DNA of 64,000 nucleotides from Xiphias gladius (taxonomy: Eukaryota; Chordata; Actinopteri; Istiophoriformes; Xiphiidae): positions 19,905,206 to 19,969,205 of the forward strand of contig NC_053417.1 in assembly GCF_016859285.1 (NCBI RefSeq), in the 5' to 3' direction. Below are positions 1 through 51,421 of the stretch, piece after piece (the first letter of the stretch is position 1; the number at the start of each line of letters is the position of its first letter). Both the position numbers and the translations under genes were made by a program. The notes under the pieces are model-generated. The model did not search any database, had not been told where the DNA came from, and saw only the letters and a program-made list of their open reading frames with translations.

Positions 1-3000
1 TACTTCTTCCACCACTGCTGGTCCGTATTGCGGTCGTGTTTTTCCTCAGTGAAGTGACTGTTTTCATCCAGTCTTCGGGAGCATGACTGTGTGGTCGCTA
101 ACCCCGCTTACCCCTTCCCGTGTCTGTCTATCGGTTCGGCCCCTCCACCTTTTTGAAACTTGTGTCGACTCAGCTACGCCTCATTAATCCCCTTTGTGGC
201 CGGTGCTGTTGCTGCACGCTTTTCATCTGCCTCAGATCAACACAGAGAGCAGCGGGGGGGTGCTAATGATAATGCCTCCATGTTTGGCTGCCTGCCAGGC
301 ACAAGGCCACTACATTGATGTGTACCCTGCTCTAATAAGCTGTACGTATATATGTGAGCTCTTCTATACCAGCTCTCTGACTGCACTCTAATCACTTAAT
401 TTGCATAACACGACTTCCCTTTTGCAGAACTAAGCAAATACAAGACTAGAAAAAACATTCCCCCTTTCACTTTAACCTTTTTCCTATTTGCTTTAGAATA
501 ATTCTGAACATGTCAGTGCAGAGTCTGAAAGGCCAAGTGCTTTGTGGATGACTGAACTTGTGTTTTAAATAGACCAGGGGCCCGGTGCCCCTGTCAGTGC
601 CTCCGAGTGCACGGAGCGGCCTATCAGCCTGGGGCATGCCGGTCCACGGAAAGCAGAGCACCAAACAGCCCCCTGGGATACATCCTCTCCCTCGCTTCCC
701 CGGGGCTCCGCCACTCATAAGCACAGAGCAGAGTGAAACAACACAGAGAGGGAGGAAGGAGGGAAGAGAGAGGGGGAGGGAGCTCAAGGAAGAGGGGGAA
801 AGGTGAGAGACAGAGGGCAGGGTAGAGCTGAATGGAAAAAAGATGATTGGGACCAACAGAAAACGAAGACAGAGTGGCAGAGCAGCAGCCAGGCTGAAAG
901 ACAGGTGTGAATGTGGATACAGATAAGTGTGAGACTAGCTAGCTAGAGCTTTTGACACTCATCTGAAAGCGTCGTGGTGTAAATGCCCCAGTCATATGAC
1001 TAATCAGACTCTAGACTGGGGTGCCAAGTTTTTATTCGTTCCCTCTCTTTCAGGTGCAAATTAAAGCCTCATACTGATTGAATCAACACTTCAGCTGTTA
1101 CTTGACGCAGACGTTACTGTGGTTACCTGCACATTTTTTTTTAGCACACCAACAGTTTTGTAGAGATAATAAGACAGATCTATGAGCCACAGTGGGGAGA
1201 ACACTCACACTCCACATCCAGTGTCAGGGCTAAGGAATGTTTTAATGCATCATGAGGCTGAGCTCACGCTCCATGGGCCATAAATTTGTTAACATCCTCT
1301 GTGGTATTATTTCTGCTCCAGTAGAGCTGTTCCGAAACGTGTACACCCGTGTGTTTGAAGCCAGTCCATGTGAGCCATGTGTGGTGGTGATGACTGGCGC
1401 TGCTCATCCAGACCAGCTGATCACAGCTCCTTCAGGCTCCACATGGATTTATCACATGACAGCGCCGGCTGATACGCATAAAGAAGACTCTTTGTAAGTG
1501 CAAAACCCACATTCTGCCTCTCTTCTAAGGGCCGACGCTAGACTCAATCTGCCCCTGAAGAGCTGCTCATTAAGGTCAACATCTGTAATATAGGGACCCC
1601 AAGTGGTGAATTTTGATAGTGCATCGGCTGAGACGTGAAACAGCTGCTCTGCCGTATGAACCTCCCTGCGTCCAGAGTATAATCACAGCACCTGCATATT
1701 AACAGAGCAGGACTGATGCCACGGAATGAATCCCACTGACCCATATTTCCTCTGCCAGTCGAGCCCTCGGTGGGAAGGATATAAGAGGAGACTGGCACCA
1801 ACAAAGGCTCCTCTGTTGCCACAGTGATGTCATTGGTTGTCAGTGAATTGACCTCTTCCTTCTGGCTTTCATTAATACTCTGACATTCAAATTCGATCAG
1901 CGGGGCATCCGTGAAACGGTAGCAACTGGTTTTACTGCACTAAATCACACTAGTGTGTGGGTGACATGACGGTTGGTGCAGCCGATTTCAGGTATATAGT
2001 GCATGCGCTTAATGAGGCACTCAACCGAAGTTCGGTTTATTCATCAGGAGGAGTACTAGTCCAGCCGTGTCTGCTGTCGGTCTGGAGGGAGCTTCGCAAA
2101 CTTTATCAAATAGCCCTTATGACCCCAACCTGCTGAGGTGCATTATGGGTAGGGTGGGATAGTTCATACGAGGAACTAAAAGTCAGGATATCCCGGCGTC
2201 TGCCATTTCGATTTTGACCATCCTTTTTTAAAAATGTCCCCTGTAGGTTTCCCCGACTCTATGGCAGCGTAATTCTTAATTGCTGGAGGAACCCTTCAAA
2301 AAATTTCAGTTGAACTACCTTTGCAAAGGTCTAAACTTTTATCCTTTATTATGAACTTGTATCATTTTGCTGTTTAAGCTCAGTCAAGATGATATTCCAC
2401 ATGCTTGCTTAGAAAGACATCTCTCAGGACAGGAAATGTCTGATAAATCTTTATTCTAAATGAAATATGTTTGCCACAGTGTGGAACTTCTCTGAACTGG
2501 ACAAGGATTGTCTATTAGGGCCCATCCATATTGATATAGTTGAAGTCAGGATAACACACTTTCCCTTTTACAGCATGGAACTCTCAATGTAGTCTACATG
2601 TCAAGTTTGCTCAGTTTTGTTTGAGTAATACTTAAAACAGTGATTCCAAACCAGGATTACATGTACACACACGAGGGTACCTCTGCATTTGCCAGGAAGC
2701 ACTGTGGAGTAGTTCATCGAATCTGAAAAAACAAGTTATGATTTGGTTGGGAAAAAAAAAACAAAACAAAAAAACCCTGTGTAGGAGGAAAATTAACACA
2801 CAAAAAGGATCACAAATTGGGGCGAGGCTGATCTTTTGTATCTGTTAGTTGTTCTCAGTTGTAACAACTTGATACCACGTGGCTCCACTCAGAGTGCATG
2901 AAAACCAGTTAGCAAGTAAGAAGAGAATTCAAAATAGATTGTCAAAAGTAGCGCATAAAGGTTTGAAACATTCAGCTTCTGCCCACAAAATCAGAAAAAA

Positions 3001-3705
3001 CAGAAGAGACCGATCCTAAACATTGAAAATTCCAGGAACACTGCGTCTTGTATGAAAAGAAAGGAACATATTAATTTTTATATAACTCATAGTGTTAACA
3101 TATAACACACATCATGACAGACGGTGTTGATAAAGGGGTTCTTGATCTCATCTGATGGGGCTACATCAGACTGAAAAGGGTGGAAACCGGAAATTTAAAT
3201 CATGGAACAGTATCTGTACTTTAGTGCTCTATTCTAATCTTTCCTTTGTTGTAGAAGGCTAACCTTTTGCTTCACGTTGCTATGTTCATTTAATCGACAA
3301 ATTCAGAGGACTTGTAACACACACACACACATTTAAAAACTGAAATAATTTATTTGATTTCATGTGTATCATGATCACTCTTCGGCTGTGAGCAAACAGT
3401 ATTATGAAAATGAGTACTAGTATAGGTTGTTTTCGAAAGAGGCCGACAGCATTTCTCCTGCATTTTAAATCACTGTAGTATTAATTGGGCAGAGCGCCGG
3501 GCTCCAGAGCCTGGACAGGAAGTGCTGGTTGTACCAAAGGTCAACAGAAACTGGCTCTCAGTGCGTGGGCGTATCTCCAGAAGGCAGGGTAGAGGGGAGG
3601 AAAGGAAAAGAAATGGGAAATGGAGAAAGGCCGAGGAGGGAGAGGGAGGAGCAAGGTTTAAGCGAGACAGCAGAGAAAAAACAGGGAGAGAAAGAAGGGT
3701 CGGGG

Positions 3706-3754
<49 letters not shown>

Positions 3755-3960
3755 GGGGGGTCTGGGTGTTAGTGTTTTTGTGCATTGTGTGAAATGTGAT
3801 CATGTCCTGGAGCTGCTCAGACAGCTGGGAAGTTCCCCTGCCCCTGGCTTCCAGCTGGGAACACTCGGAGGAGACACAGGGGCTGCAGACCACATACTCC
3901 CCTGGTTAACCCTTCACGTGCTGCTGCTGTTTTTGCGGAAGAGCTATAAATAACAACACT
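1..3960. other. intergenic region, no supportable gene
   Basis: This stretch lies beyond the probable 3' end of bicd2. Open frames on both strands are short, overlap each other and match no family I recognise. It holds purine-rich tracts around 740-805 and 3585-3710, a short AC run near 3319-3333, A-rich sequence near 2750-2775 and a TG microsatellite at 3711-3752. No splice-consistent set of exons could be assembled. An untranslated or regulatory element cannot be excluded. Confidence 0.6.
3711..3752 (+). repeat. (TG)n microsatellite
   Basis: About 21 uninterrupted TG units are followed directly by a run of G. The array sits just outside the probable bicd2 3' end and follows a purine-rich tract of more than 100 bp. 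It creates spurious Val/Cys-rich frames on both strands. Confidence 0.97.
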
Positions 3961-3985
3961 GAAACGCCTTGGAACTTAAGTCACA

Positions 3986-3991
3986 TTTATT
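3986..3991 (-). terminator. bicd2: distal polyadenylation signal AATAAA, bicd2
   Basis: The plus strand reads TTTATT, which is AATAAA in bicd2 sense. About 25-40 bases further on, in sense, comes a GT-rich stretch containing GTGTTGTTATTT, as expected for a downstream element. Cleavage would fall near 3965-3975. Confidence 0.5.
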
Positions 3992-5686
3992 GATTTTAGC
4001 CAGTATGACTACCTTTACACAGACATACAGCCTCTCTACTGGAAAACAAACAAAACACTTTCATAGGATTAGTTCAGCAGTAATACATCAGACTTAACTC
4101 TTGTCTTTTCTTTTTTTTCTCCCCATTTTTTTCTTTTAATTTTTTTTTTTTCATTTTACACCCTGACAAAAGTTTACATGTTTGTTTTCGATTCTGTGTA
4201 AAGGTCCCATTACTGAGAAACATGCATATGACATTTAGCTGTAATCAATATGCCACTAATCATAATGCACATTATTGATAAGAATACAGTACTGCATGAC
4301 AATTCAAATAAATACCAACATACAGGTGAAGTCGTTATTTCATATAAAGATATCAAACTCTCATTATGGATCAATACTGAAACACAATATGACAATATAA
4401 AGTTTGCACAGCTAATTTTATTATCACAACGCTATCGCTTCCAGCAAACAGAAAACCTTTTCTTTTTTAAATGTAAAACTGTATCTGAATTGCACTTTAT
4501 TTTTTAGCTTCTCGTCCATATTGGTAACTTTAATGCCTCAACAAACAAGCGTTGGCTATAATGGCACTATTCAAGCTTGTTGATGCTCATTTTGTTTTCT
4601 GTTTCCTGAAAACATAATGCTCAAAGATGGTGTAAAAAAAGGTTCAAGAATTAAAAAAACAAAACAAAAACAAAAACAAAAAAAACTCAAATTGGACAAA
4701 AAGAAAGATTAAATGCGCTCTCTGCACATTTTTTCAACAATACTATTGATATCACGTTACCTTCACCAAACAAAGCTAGAGATACGTAGATGTTTCCAAT
4801 AGTACACTGATCTACCCCAGCACTTTACAGATGCTTGGGGGCATTTTGTTCAATAACAGGAGGCCAAAGGGATTTCTTTTGGTTCCCAAAGTTTGATAAA
4901 AAAAACAACCTTTTCTTAATACCCCTGAATTTATTGAGTGGATCACTGACTTGCAGAATTCAATACAATTTCAGTTTTATTGAGCTAATTTTAAAACTAT
5001 CATCTCACTCATGCAGAAAGGGTGGAAATTCCCTTTGCACTTATTGCTGCTCACAGTCATTTTGAACCCAAAGTCCTCACCTATAAAAAAAGAAAAACGT
5101 AAAACACTAGTCTAAGATTCTCCCTTGAAACAATGAAAGGCACTACTGGTCAGAAACGAAGAACTAAACAAACCCAAAACAAAACCCCGGCGCTCGCACG
5201 GAGAGCCATGGCCCAAATGACACCTTTTATCAGTGACGGCTTGTCTTCTTTCCGAGTCTTAAATCTTTGCAACCTAAACGGTGTGCCATGATTTGGCACA
5301 ATAAACGAAGAGAGAATGAAACAATTCCAATTTGGAATTTAATTGTCGCACTTGCAGAGAATTCTGAAAGTCAGTGAACCCGTTTCAGTGGAACGCCCTC
5401 GGTAAGAAGCTAGGAAAAGCATGTCATATCACTCAAATTTTTCCCAAAACACAACTTACCTATTTGAGTCAGAGCGTTGTCAAGTTTCACTGTGTTATTT
5501 TGAACTATTCCTAGGAATAATAAATATATGAAAAAACCCCAGAATTTGATCACCCTGGATTTTTTTTGTATAGAACATGGCAGTAGAACAAATGGAAAAG
5601 TAAACCAACAGCAAAACATATGAAGTAAGAAAACAATTTAAGAATGATTATTTGATGGATAAAATCGCGAGGATAAAGTCATAATA

Positions 5687-5812
5687 GTAGGTCTGTGGTT
5701 TGTGAAGCCCTTACTGGAGTAAATAGTCTCTTACAAATCAGACGATTCAGGAGGACGTATAATCCTATAGTCTTATAACCTATACTGAATAACTCACAAA
5801 CCATAGTACTAC
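5687..5812 (-). repeat. imperfect long inverted repeat in the bicd2 3'UTR
   Basis: The outer arms at 5687-5705 and 5794-5812 match at about 16 of 19 positions, one mismatch being a possible G-U pair. Inside them a second stem pairs ATTCAG (5745-5750) with CTGAAT (5785-5790), and further in TATAA pairs with TTATA. The transcript could fold into a two-part hairpin of about 125 nt. Its function is unknown. Confidence 0.6.
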
Positions 5813-8800
5813 CACGCTTTCCTATAGGTTAATAATATTCTGTTATAATCCTATATAATGAAAGTGCACAGATTAAGAAAACAAACTAAAACAACAAAAA
5901 AATCTTGTTGATTTACACTGAGAAACAACCCCATGTCCCCTGGCTTCTCATCGGAGGGTCAGATTAGACAATGACCACCTCTGGTTCAGAGTGTCAATCA
6001 GTTCTTTGAACTTGTGAGAAATTGGCTTCTAGCAGCAGCACGCAAAAATGAGAACAAGTGTAATATGCATCACTTTTTAGTGTTCAAAAGGAAAAGGAAG
6101 GACAGTTGATTTGACTTAAAAATCTGTGTTTTCATTTAGCATTTTCTCTCGTGTTTTAGTTGTTGTGGCTATCTTTTTGTCTTCAAGTCCAAAAAGCCTA
6201 CAGTGCTAACTCTTTTCGGCGAACTCAATCAGCTGTGAGAATGGACCTTGTGTCGGTACTTCATCATCCGCGCGGAACTACTGTAATTTACTGCAAAATG
6301 GAGAAACAAACAAATGATCAGCATTAGCATTACTGGTCAATTTTGAGCGACAGTTGACACGGTCAGCAGCTGAGTTCACACAGACAAAGTAAACGGCGGC
6401 TGTAGTTAGTCAAAGCAACAGAAGCCAATGTTAGGAGCCCTGAGGCAGCTGATGCTATGTCAGGAGCTTTTCTGTAATATCCACATCGTCCGTATGTTTC
6501 TGAGGAACTGATGTGAAAGCACATTCACCACAAGTTATCCTGCGGGTGCAGTTAGGAAGCCAATGACTCAGGAGTACCATGACCTTTCTAGGACAGAGCA
6601 GAAGCCACGTTTCACCACCCAGGTCAAAGGAGATGGGTCTTTCTCATATGTCATGCAAGTTAATGAAAAACGGGTTATGGTTTTTGACATGCAGGCTTAC
6701 AAGAAATCAGAAACTAGATGCATCATGTGTAGTAGAACTTAAAGGTGAGGTGGGAGGAGCCTGCAAGCAGAGGTAGGAGGAGCTTTTAAGGTGGCATGCT
6801 GTTATGACACCAGGTAAGCCAGACATTGATTCCAAACTAGATGGGGCGAAATGGGAATTCAACTATTTGGGGAGAGGGAATTCTAGTTACAGTCACATCC
6901 TCAGGTCTATCTACTGCTCAGCGAATCCACGGAGCCTATTTAAGGGGAAGGGTTAGGGGCTCAACTAATTTGAATCAATGTCCTCTGGTTGATTGAGCAA
7001 CTAGACATCTGTTTTTTTTTTAGTTTTTTTTTTAAATTCTTCCTCCAAAAATTACCAGGAGTTTCTTCCTCAGGAAACCCCTGGACTAATTTCTCCACCG
7101 TATCAGAGTCAGCTCACAGTCAGACATCTGGACTTCCTCACCAGCATGTCTAGCTTTCTTATCTCCTCTCTCAGGAGCTGGTTTACAACATGAGTAGTTC
7201 TCCCTCCTCTACTCCCCAAACCTCTTCTCTGTCAGCGCAAACTGATAGAAACAGAATATATCGCACTTGTAAGTTACGTGAATCTCAAACGTAAGAGTGA
7301 GTGACCTCTAAGGAGGTTGCTTTTTTTTTTTCTTTTTCCCTAACGTGTACGATAGCCTTGTCTCCATGTTGTGTGCTGTGTCTTATGGATGCACAATCAA
7401 GCAGGGTTGACCGACTAACGTGGTTCCATTTTAAGAGGAATAAATGAACTCCCCTCTTCATATTTAAGAGGAAGGAATACTGTAGTAGGATCCTGCAAGA
7501 TTATAACCTGAACATGATCATATTAAGAATATAGAGTATAATATATAGCTTAGTAGTAGTAGAAAACTCCTAATTTGATAAATCTTGCAGGATTACCTCA
7601 CATCAACCCTGCTTTTAGCATCATAAAGCTAATGTGTCTATGATCCACAAGCAGTACATGGATTTATTAAACACAAGCCCCACTTATATTTTTTCCTATT
7701 TGCGGAACGCTAGCTTGCGACGGGTTAAAGCTATTGTGGATACTAAAAAACAGTACGTCGCTTTGTCCTCATACGCCAAACAACAAAGAAAAAGAAATGA
7801 GCGACCCTCCATTTGCAAAGGTTAAAAACATAATACACACATGAGGGCCCTTCACTTCAACACTGATATAAACACAGGCAAAAATCGGGAACACAGCATA
7901 CGTGAGGACGTTACCTGACAAAAATACTCAGAGGGCAATTTTCCCCACAGTTCCTCATTCTAGTTAAAGGGTGAGTGGTGATGCTGGGGGAGCAAGCTGC
8001 TGACAATCTACAAGAGAGATGGTCGTTATGGCGACCAAACGACAAAGATTAGAGACACGAGGGAAGGGTTTTCAGCCACATAACCACACAAAAATCATTG
8101 GAGACCTCGGAGCAATCTCCCACAAATAGAGAAGGGCGACAGAGGATGGGGGGAGAGAAAGAAAAGAACAGTGTTAGCTCAAGATGAGACACAAGGACAG
8201 GGCTTTACATCAACAGATAGGTAAATACATCAAGCGTTTGGGTCGACAGGCACTTTTGCCGAGTGGTCGGTTGGTTTTGTTTGCAGATTTATTATCCAGA
8301 TGTGGGTGCCTTTTTGATTTGTGCTCTTCTAAGATTTGCTCCATATTCAAAAATCCTCTCGGATCAAAACTATATTGTATCTCTGTTTACAGTAATCATT
8401 ATATCCATTTTAACAGAAGTAGGAACCTGAGGCACCTATGCTGAAGTGCACTTAATTTGGGTACGAAGATCGATTTGTCAAACTTTCCTTCTCTCTTATA
8501 ATATGGCTCTCAAAGAATCCATCGCAACATAATGGGTACATGGAGTAGATAGCCCTCCTGTATTTCACCAGACACCAAATAACTCCTCTTTTTACAGTGT
8601 ACAGCCCAGTAGTACAAGAGCTCGTCTTGTACCACACACCTGACAACAGAAAAACAGTTAAAAAGCTAATAAGCATTTTTAGCTGCAAAGCCATGCGATT
8701 CTACTGACCCTATTGTATTGGTGTGCTAGCATCACAGCTTTAAAACGATCCTGAAATAAACACCTGTGGTCACAGGTGCTCCTTTTCTGCCCAAGCAAAT

Positions 8801-9527
8801 CCATCATAAAACCCACTTATGAGTTTTTGAATTTCTGTGTAGAATCATACTGTGCTTCCCTAGCAAGAAAGCAGAGGGAGATTGCATATTTTAGTTCTTT
8901 TTTCGTCTTGTAAACATTTAAGAGTGACCTGATTAGACAGTGGGCTGCTGGACACAGGTCGGTCCTGGGGGACCAGGACAGAGAGGCAGGCGAGAGAAGG
9001 GGGCTTTTTTTTTTTTTTAAAGGAGCACCAATGCCGACAGACAAGCCGAAGAGCTGAGGATGTCATATTTAGTTACAAGAGCGTCGGATTGACATCCTCT
9101 TTACAAGTCCCCACCCCCACAATGTGTTACTGTTACCAGGCAATACACTCAGGGGGCCAGAACAAAGAAGCACAGAAGCTGCCACCTTTTACATCATACG
9201 TACAGCACCATGACAGCGGAAAGAATAGACACTCCATAATATCCACAAAACCCCCAATATAACCAGGGCCTTATAATCCACATGCCATATATGTCTACTA
9301 CAGTCCAAACGTCTAGTGCACACTGTACATACATCTGCATTCCCCTAAGCGTTTACACTAGCACACACGAGCAGCCGGTTAGTCACACAGCAGTCCCTAG
9401 AGGAGCACAGGCTGGCCAGGGAGCTAAGCGAGCGAGTGGGGCTCTTTAACACTAAGGCAGGGAGGGTTTGGCCCGTAGGCCCCCTCCCCTCTGTACACAG
9501 CAGTCCCTTGCAGACTTCTCAGCCGCC

Positions 9528-47851
<38,324 letters not shown>

Positions 47852-48659
47852 GGTCGGTCTCGGCGACGGTCAACCAACGCGCGCCAGCTGATCTGTGACA
47901 AGAGGGGAGGTGGGGCGTCTTCAAGCGGCGTAACCTTGAAGGAGAGGCGGTTGCTCAAATTCTCCTGTATTTAAATTGCATGATTGTTACACTCGCGTTT
48001 CTCGTTGCCGGTCTTGGGTCTTTGGTCATGTAGATGACTGATCAATTATCTCCGACGGGGGGAGCGCGCCGTTGTCTCTGTTAGTGCTCCATCGCTGGGC
48101 TCCTGCGTTCCCTTCACCTCTCCCCCGGCTTGTCGGAGCGATAGCGCCAGAGCAGGAGAACCCACTGCCGAGCCGAGAGACAGGACATGCAACTTCTGGT
48201 TCTTGCTTCCAAAATAAAACGCCTGTCGGCGAAACTGTGCGTCAGACCATGCGTGAGTGCAGGTTTATTTAGTCGTATTTACGTATGGAGATTGGAACAA
48301 AACATGCTGCTGAGAGAATATGTAGAGTGTGAGAAGGCATTTTCCCAAAATATCAAAACGTATGTCTTTTATGTTGACGGCAAAATTCGCTTCTCTTCCG
48401 GTAGTCTCGCACTGTGGACACCGGCCTGTTTGAAACAGCCCAACGGTCCGTTTGCTGAAACGAGATGCACCTACGCAACCAGCCGGGGCAGCGCCTACAG
48501 GGCGGCGGTGCTTTCGGGGAAATGTAGTACTTGCGGTACGGGCGGTCGAAAGACGACGGCTCACTGACGCCGCGAAACGAACTCATTTCCCATCAGGCTT
48601 TGTTTATTTGCTTATGTGGAGCGCGGAAATCTCCGTCCGAGCCGTTTGTTGTCATAGAA

Positions 48660-48757
48660 ATGGAGCGAATAGACAGGTCGGCGGCTGCTCCGAAAGCAGC
48701 TGCCACATGCGTATCTGCCGCCACCTGTCGGAAACATGAACGAATTAATCTTTTCAG
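48660..48757 (+). CDS. candidate first coding exon (alternative ptpdc1 N-terminus)
   Basis: ATG at 48660 opens 32 codons (MERIDRSAAAPKAAATCV and on) and ends with AG before a GTAAAC donor, phase 2. Joined to the second acceptor of the first core ptpdc1 exon (exon start 52420) it reads in frame into APRAKYTILGEA. It lies at the edge of the CpG-rich segment, where a promoter is expected. The peptide itself is not recognisable, and it may instead be untranslated leader. Confidence 0.4.
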
Positions 48758-50005
48758 GTAAACGCACTGCGTGTAGTCGCGCACAGTATATCCTACCGGT
48801 ATTCGCGCATTTTGCTCGCTCTCTTGGTCGCTAGTAGCGTCGCCTTTTCCAGAAGACGGAGGCCTTACGGCACAACCTGATTTAAGCGTATATCCAATAT
48901 ATCTATAAAATGAATATGAGCATAAATATCAACAGAATTACGTGTTTCTTTTCAACAAAGTGTTCTGGAAAACGTTACATTAAATGTTACAAGTCTTCAT
49001 CTGTATGAACAGATGTAATAATATAAAAGATTATGAACGTATAAAATATGATGAACTGTTAAAGATTAAACTCACTACCACTTTTACTTTTGATACTTTA
49101 AGGCCACTTTGTTGATAACAGGCCTACTTCGCTACTTTTACTCAAATAAGATTTTGAATGCAGGAAGTATTTTTACGAGGTTCCTTTGCTACTTTTGCAT
49201 CAGTAAACGCATGCAGAAATTCCTGGCTACGCCTGTGGCACAGGGCCGGTTTCCTGATTGTTGTCCGTCTGAAGCATGCCCTGGGTAAGTGAGCTTTACG
49301 ACTGGGGACTTGAGGCTGAAAGATAACTATTGTTTTTATGGTTGCAAATAAGAGTGTGCTCACCTTACAGATTAAATCTAAAAGCATCACATGCCTGTTT
49401 GAGGAGATCACAAGACACGTTTCACGGAGGGACCCTTGTGTTGTCCTTGGTGACTTGGACTTGGAATTTTCTTTCTGCCTGTGATCACATTTTACTGATG
49501 TAGTTGCAAAATTTCATTAAATCAGCAATACAAAAATGAAAAAATGATTAAGGCTGCTGTAAATACCTCACTTTCCTGTTTTTTTCAAACAGAATTGCAT
49601 ACGCATCAAAACCTCCTTAGAACTAGAGTTGGATGTTAACGTTTGACGTGATTTCTGTACTCTTTATTTGTTTTATGAAATGTCGCTGTGTTTTCTGTTG
49701 TTTTAATTTGTTTTTCTATTTCACACTGTACCTTAACTCTTGTTCAAAATCATATGCCAGCATCCTGTGGTTGGCTCCTGTCTCTGCACTCCTCTGTATT
49801 TGTCACAGTAAGACTGGGGAAAATGCCTCAAAATCACATGCTTGTGATTTATTCTGGGCCTTATCTCATCCCACATACACTACATGTCATGCATTTAGCT
49901 TAGTAGTTTTGTGTTGATAGAAAGGTTTGCCCCTGTGCCTCTGTTACTCTTATCATGTTGCTGATTGTTTTTTTTTTTTCTCTTCACAGCCCAACTAAGC
50001 TTCAC

Positions 50006-50041
50006 AGTTGATAGTTTTAGTTGATACTAAAACTATCAACT
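50006..50041. repeat. perfect 16-bp inverted repeat with 4-nt loop
   Basis: Arms at 50006-50021 and 50026-50041 are exact reverse complements with loop TGAT. The left arm reads AGTTGATAGTTTTAGT. A good-looking 3' splice acceptor ends 16 bases upstream. Confidence 0.95.
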
Positions 50042-51251
50042 ACAAATACTACAAATACTCAACTACAATATGTAGTGTGTTTTAATAATTTGCTGGATTT
50101 GTACAAAACAATCAAAGACCTTCAGAGATGTGAGTATTAAATATATTAATCAGAGTTTGTAAGCGGCAAAATAAAAATCTTGCCTAATTTAATAATAATA
50201 ATTAGAAAATTATTCAAACAACCATAAATTAAAAGTATTAAGCAGGATATTAAGAAAATAAACTATATGAAGTAAGGATAAACACCCAAGATTCCACTAA
50301 TTTAGGCAGTATTAATAAAAGCAGAAATCCAAAATCCTGTCTATATAATGATAACAACTGACAGAAAACCTCTCTGAATTTATTTATATCCATATCTAAA
50401 TTCAGAATATGCTGATTGTGTGAGCAGAACAATCTATGCCTTTACCTTTTTCAGTACCTGTTTTTAATGTATAAAAAGGTGTACATCATTGTTTTGGGAT
50501 TATTGACTTTTAAGTCACTCCAAACGCTGTACATCATAAACTGATCTCTCCTTGGTAACCTAAGACTAACCAGCTTTAGCAAGGTGCAAGGTAAGCCAAT
50601 CAAATTTTATCTACTTGCTATGCCACTGAGGTCCCACTAGCAGCAGGGCAGGAGAGTTTTAGTTTGTTGATTAAAGAAATTCTCTGAACCCAGTCATGAC
50701 AAAAATGTCGAATCTATTTGTACTTATTCACAACAACAGGCATAGAATGCATAGAATCAATCAAATTCATAGCTGACATGGTGAGAATCAGTTCAGGTGA
50801 ATAGTTGGGCAGAGGTTAGCTGGTGACAATATATGCATTAACAAACAATATATTGTAGATCGTTGTATCTCATAAGTCCAGCAGAAGGCAATGGTGACGT
50901 GACCAAAGTATGACTTTTTGTTGAGGAGTGGGTGCTCTACTTTATACCTGGACAGTAATAAGATTACTAGTCTAATCCAGGAGGAGTCAGGAATAGCACT
51001 ACACTCCCCCCAGAGCAGAAGGAGGAACCTGTCCATGGAGGTAATTAGAAAGGACACAATCCCTGCAACTTTTCAACACATTCTAGAGGTTAACTTATTT
51101 CCATACTTGATCTGTCATCCTGGTGAAATAGATCACTTTCCACAAAGGACCGCACAGGATCCTGTGGATAGTTGTATTGACCCACCCGGCTACACGGGGA
51201 TAATCTGAGATGAATCAAATCAAGCGAGGCCACAGGATTGACTTTCCACAG

Positions 51252-51375
51252 AGCTAGAGAGGGAAAGACAACGTCAGAGCTGTGGAGGTTGATGTCAGAA
51301 ATGTTAGCAACTGCAGCCATGAGCCATTTGTGTTCTGAGGTGGTGGTCACAAGCATCTCGTCTCACTTAATACAG
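51252..51375 (+). other. exon-like stretch, possible ptpdc1 leader or poison exon
   Basis: Bounded by CCACAG and ATACAG|GTAAAT. Joined to the exon ending at 48757 it is open for all 124 bp and contains VVVTSISSH, loosely like a human PTPDC1 isoform N-terminus. It ends in phase 0, however, while the next core exon needs phase 1 or 2, so joining it there meets a TAG within about 11 codons. It is more likely untranslated, frame-breaking or not an exon. Confidence 0.25.
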
Positions 51376-51397
51376 GTAAATCTGTTTTTTGTTTTAA

Positions 51398-51421
51398 ATT
51401 AATTTAATTTAATTTAATTTA
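51398..51421 (+). repeat. short (AATTT)n run
   Basis: Four to five pentamer units of AATTT in AT-rich sequence upstream of ptpdc1. Confidence 0.8.

Larger units (their letters stand above)
3965..9527 (-). other. bicd2: probable long 3'UTR of bicd2
   Basis: The bicd2 stop codon is at 9528-9530, and no further exon is recognisable downstream on the minus strand. The segment is AT-rich, has no convincing coding frame, and carries several minus-strand AATAAA hexamers, including ones near 8287, 7663, 4976, 4928 and 4496. The last of them, at 3986, is followed by a GT-rich downstream element. This pattern fits one long 3'UTR with several possible cleavage sites. A shorter main transcript using a proximal signal is equally possible. 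Confidence 0.55.

Noticed and set aside
467-856. 129-residue minus frame near the left edge
   Set aside because: Low-complexity Ser/Leu/Pro run from a purine-rich tract, overlapped by an equally open plus frame; no recognisable domain or splice context.
1252-1497. 81-residue plus frame
   Set aside because: No homology recognised, no flanking exon, and length within chance expectation.
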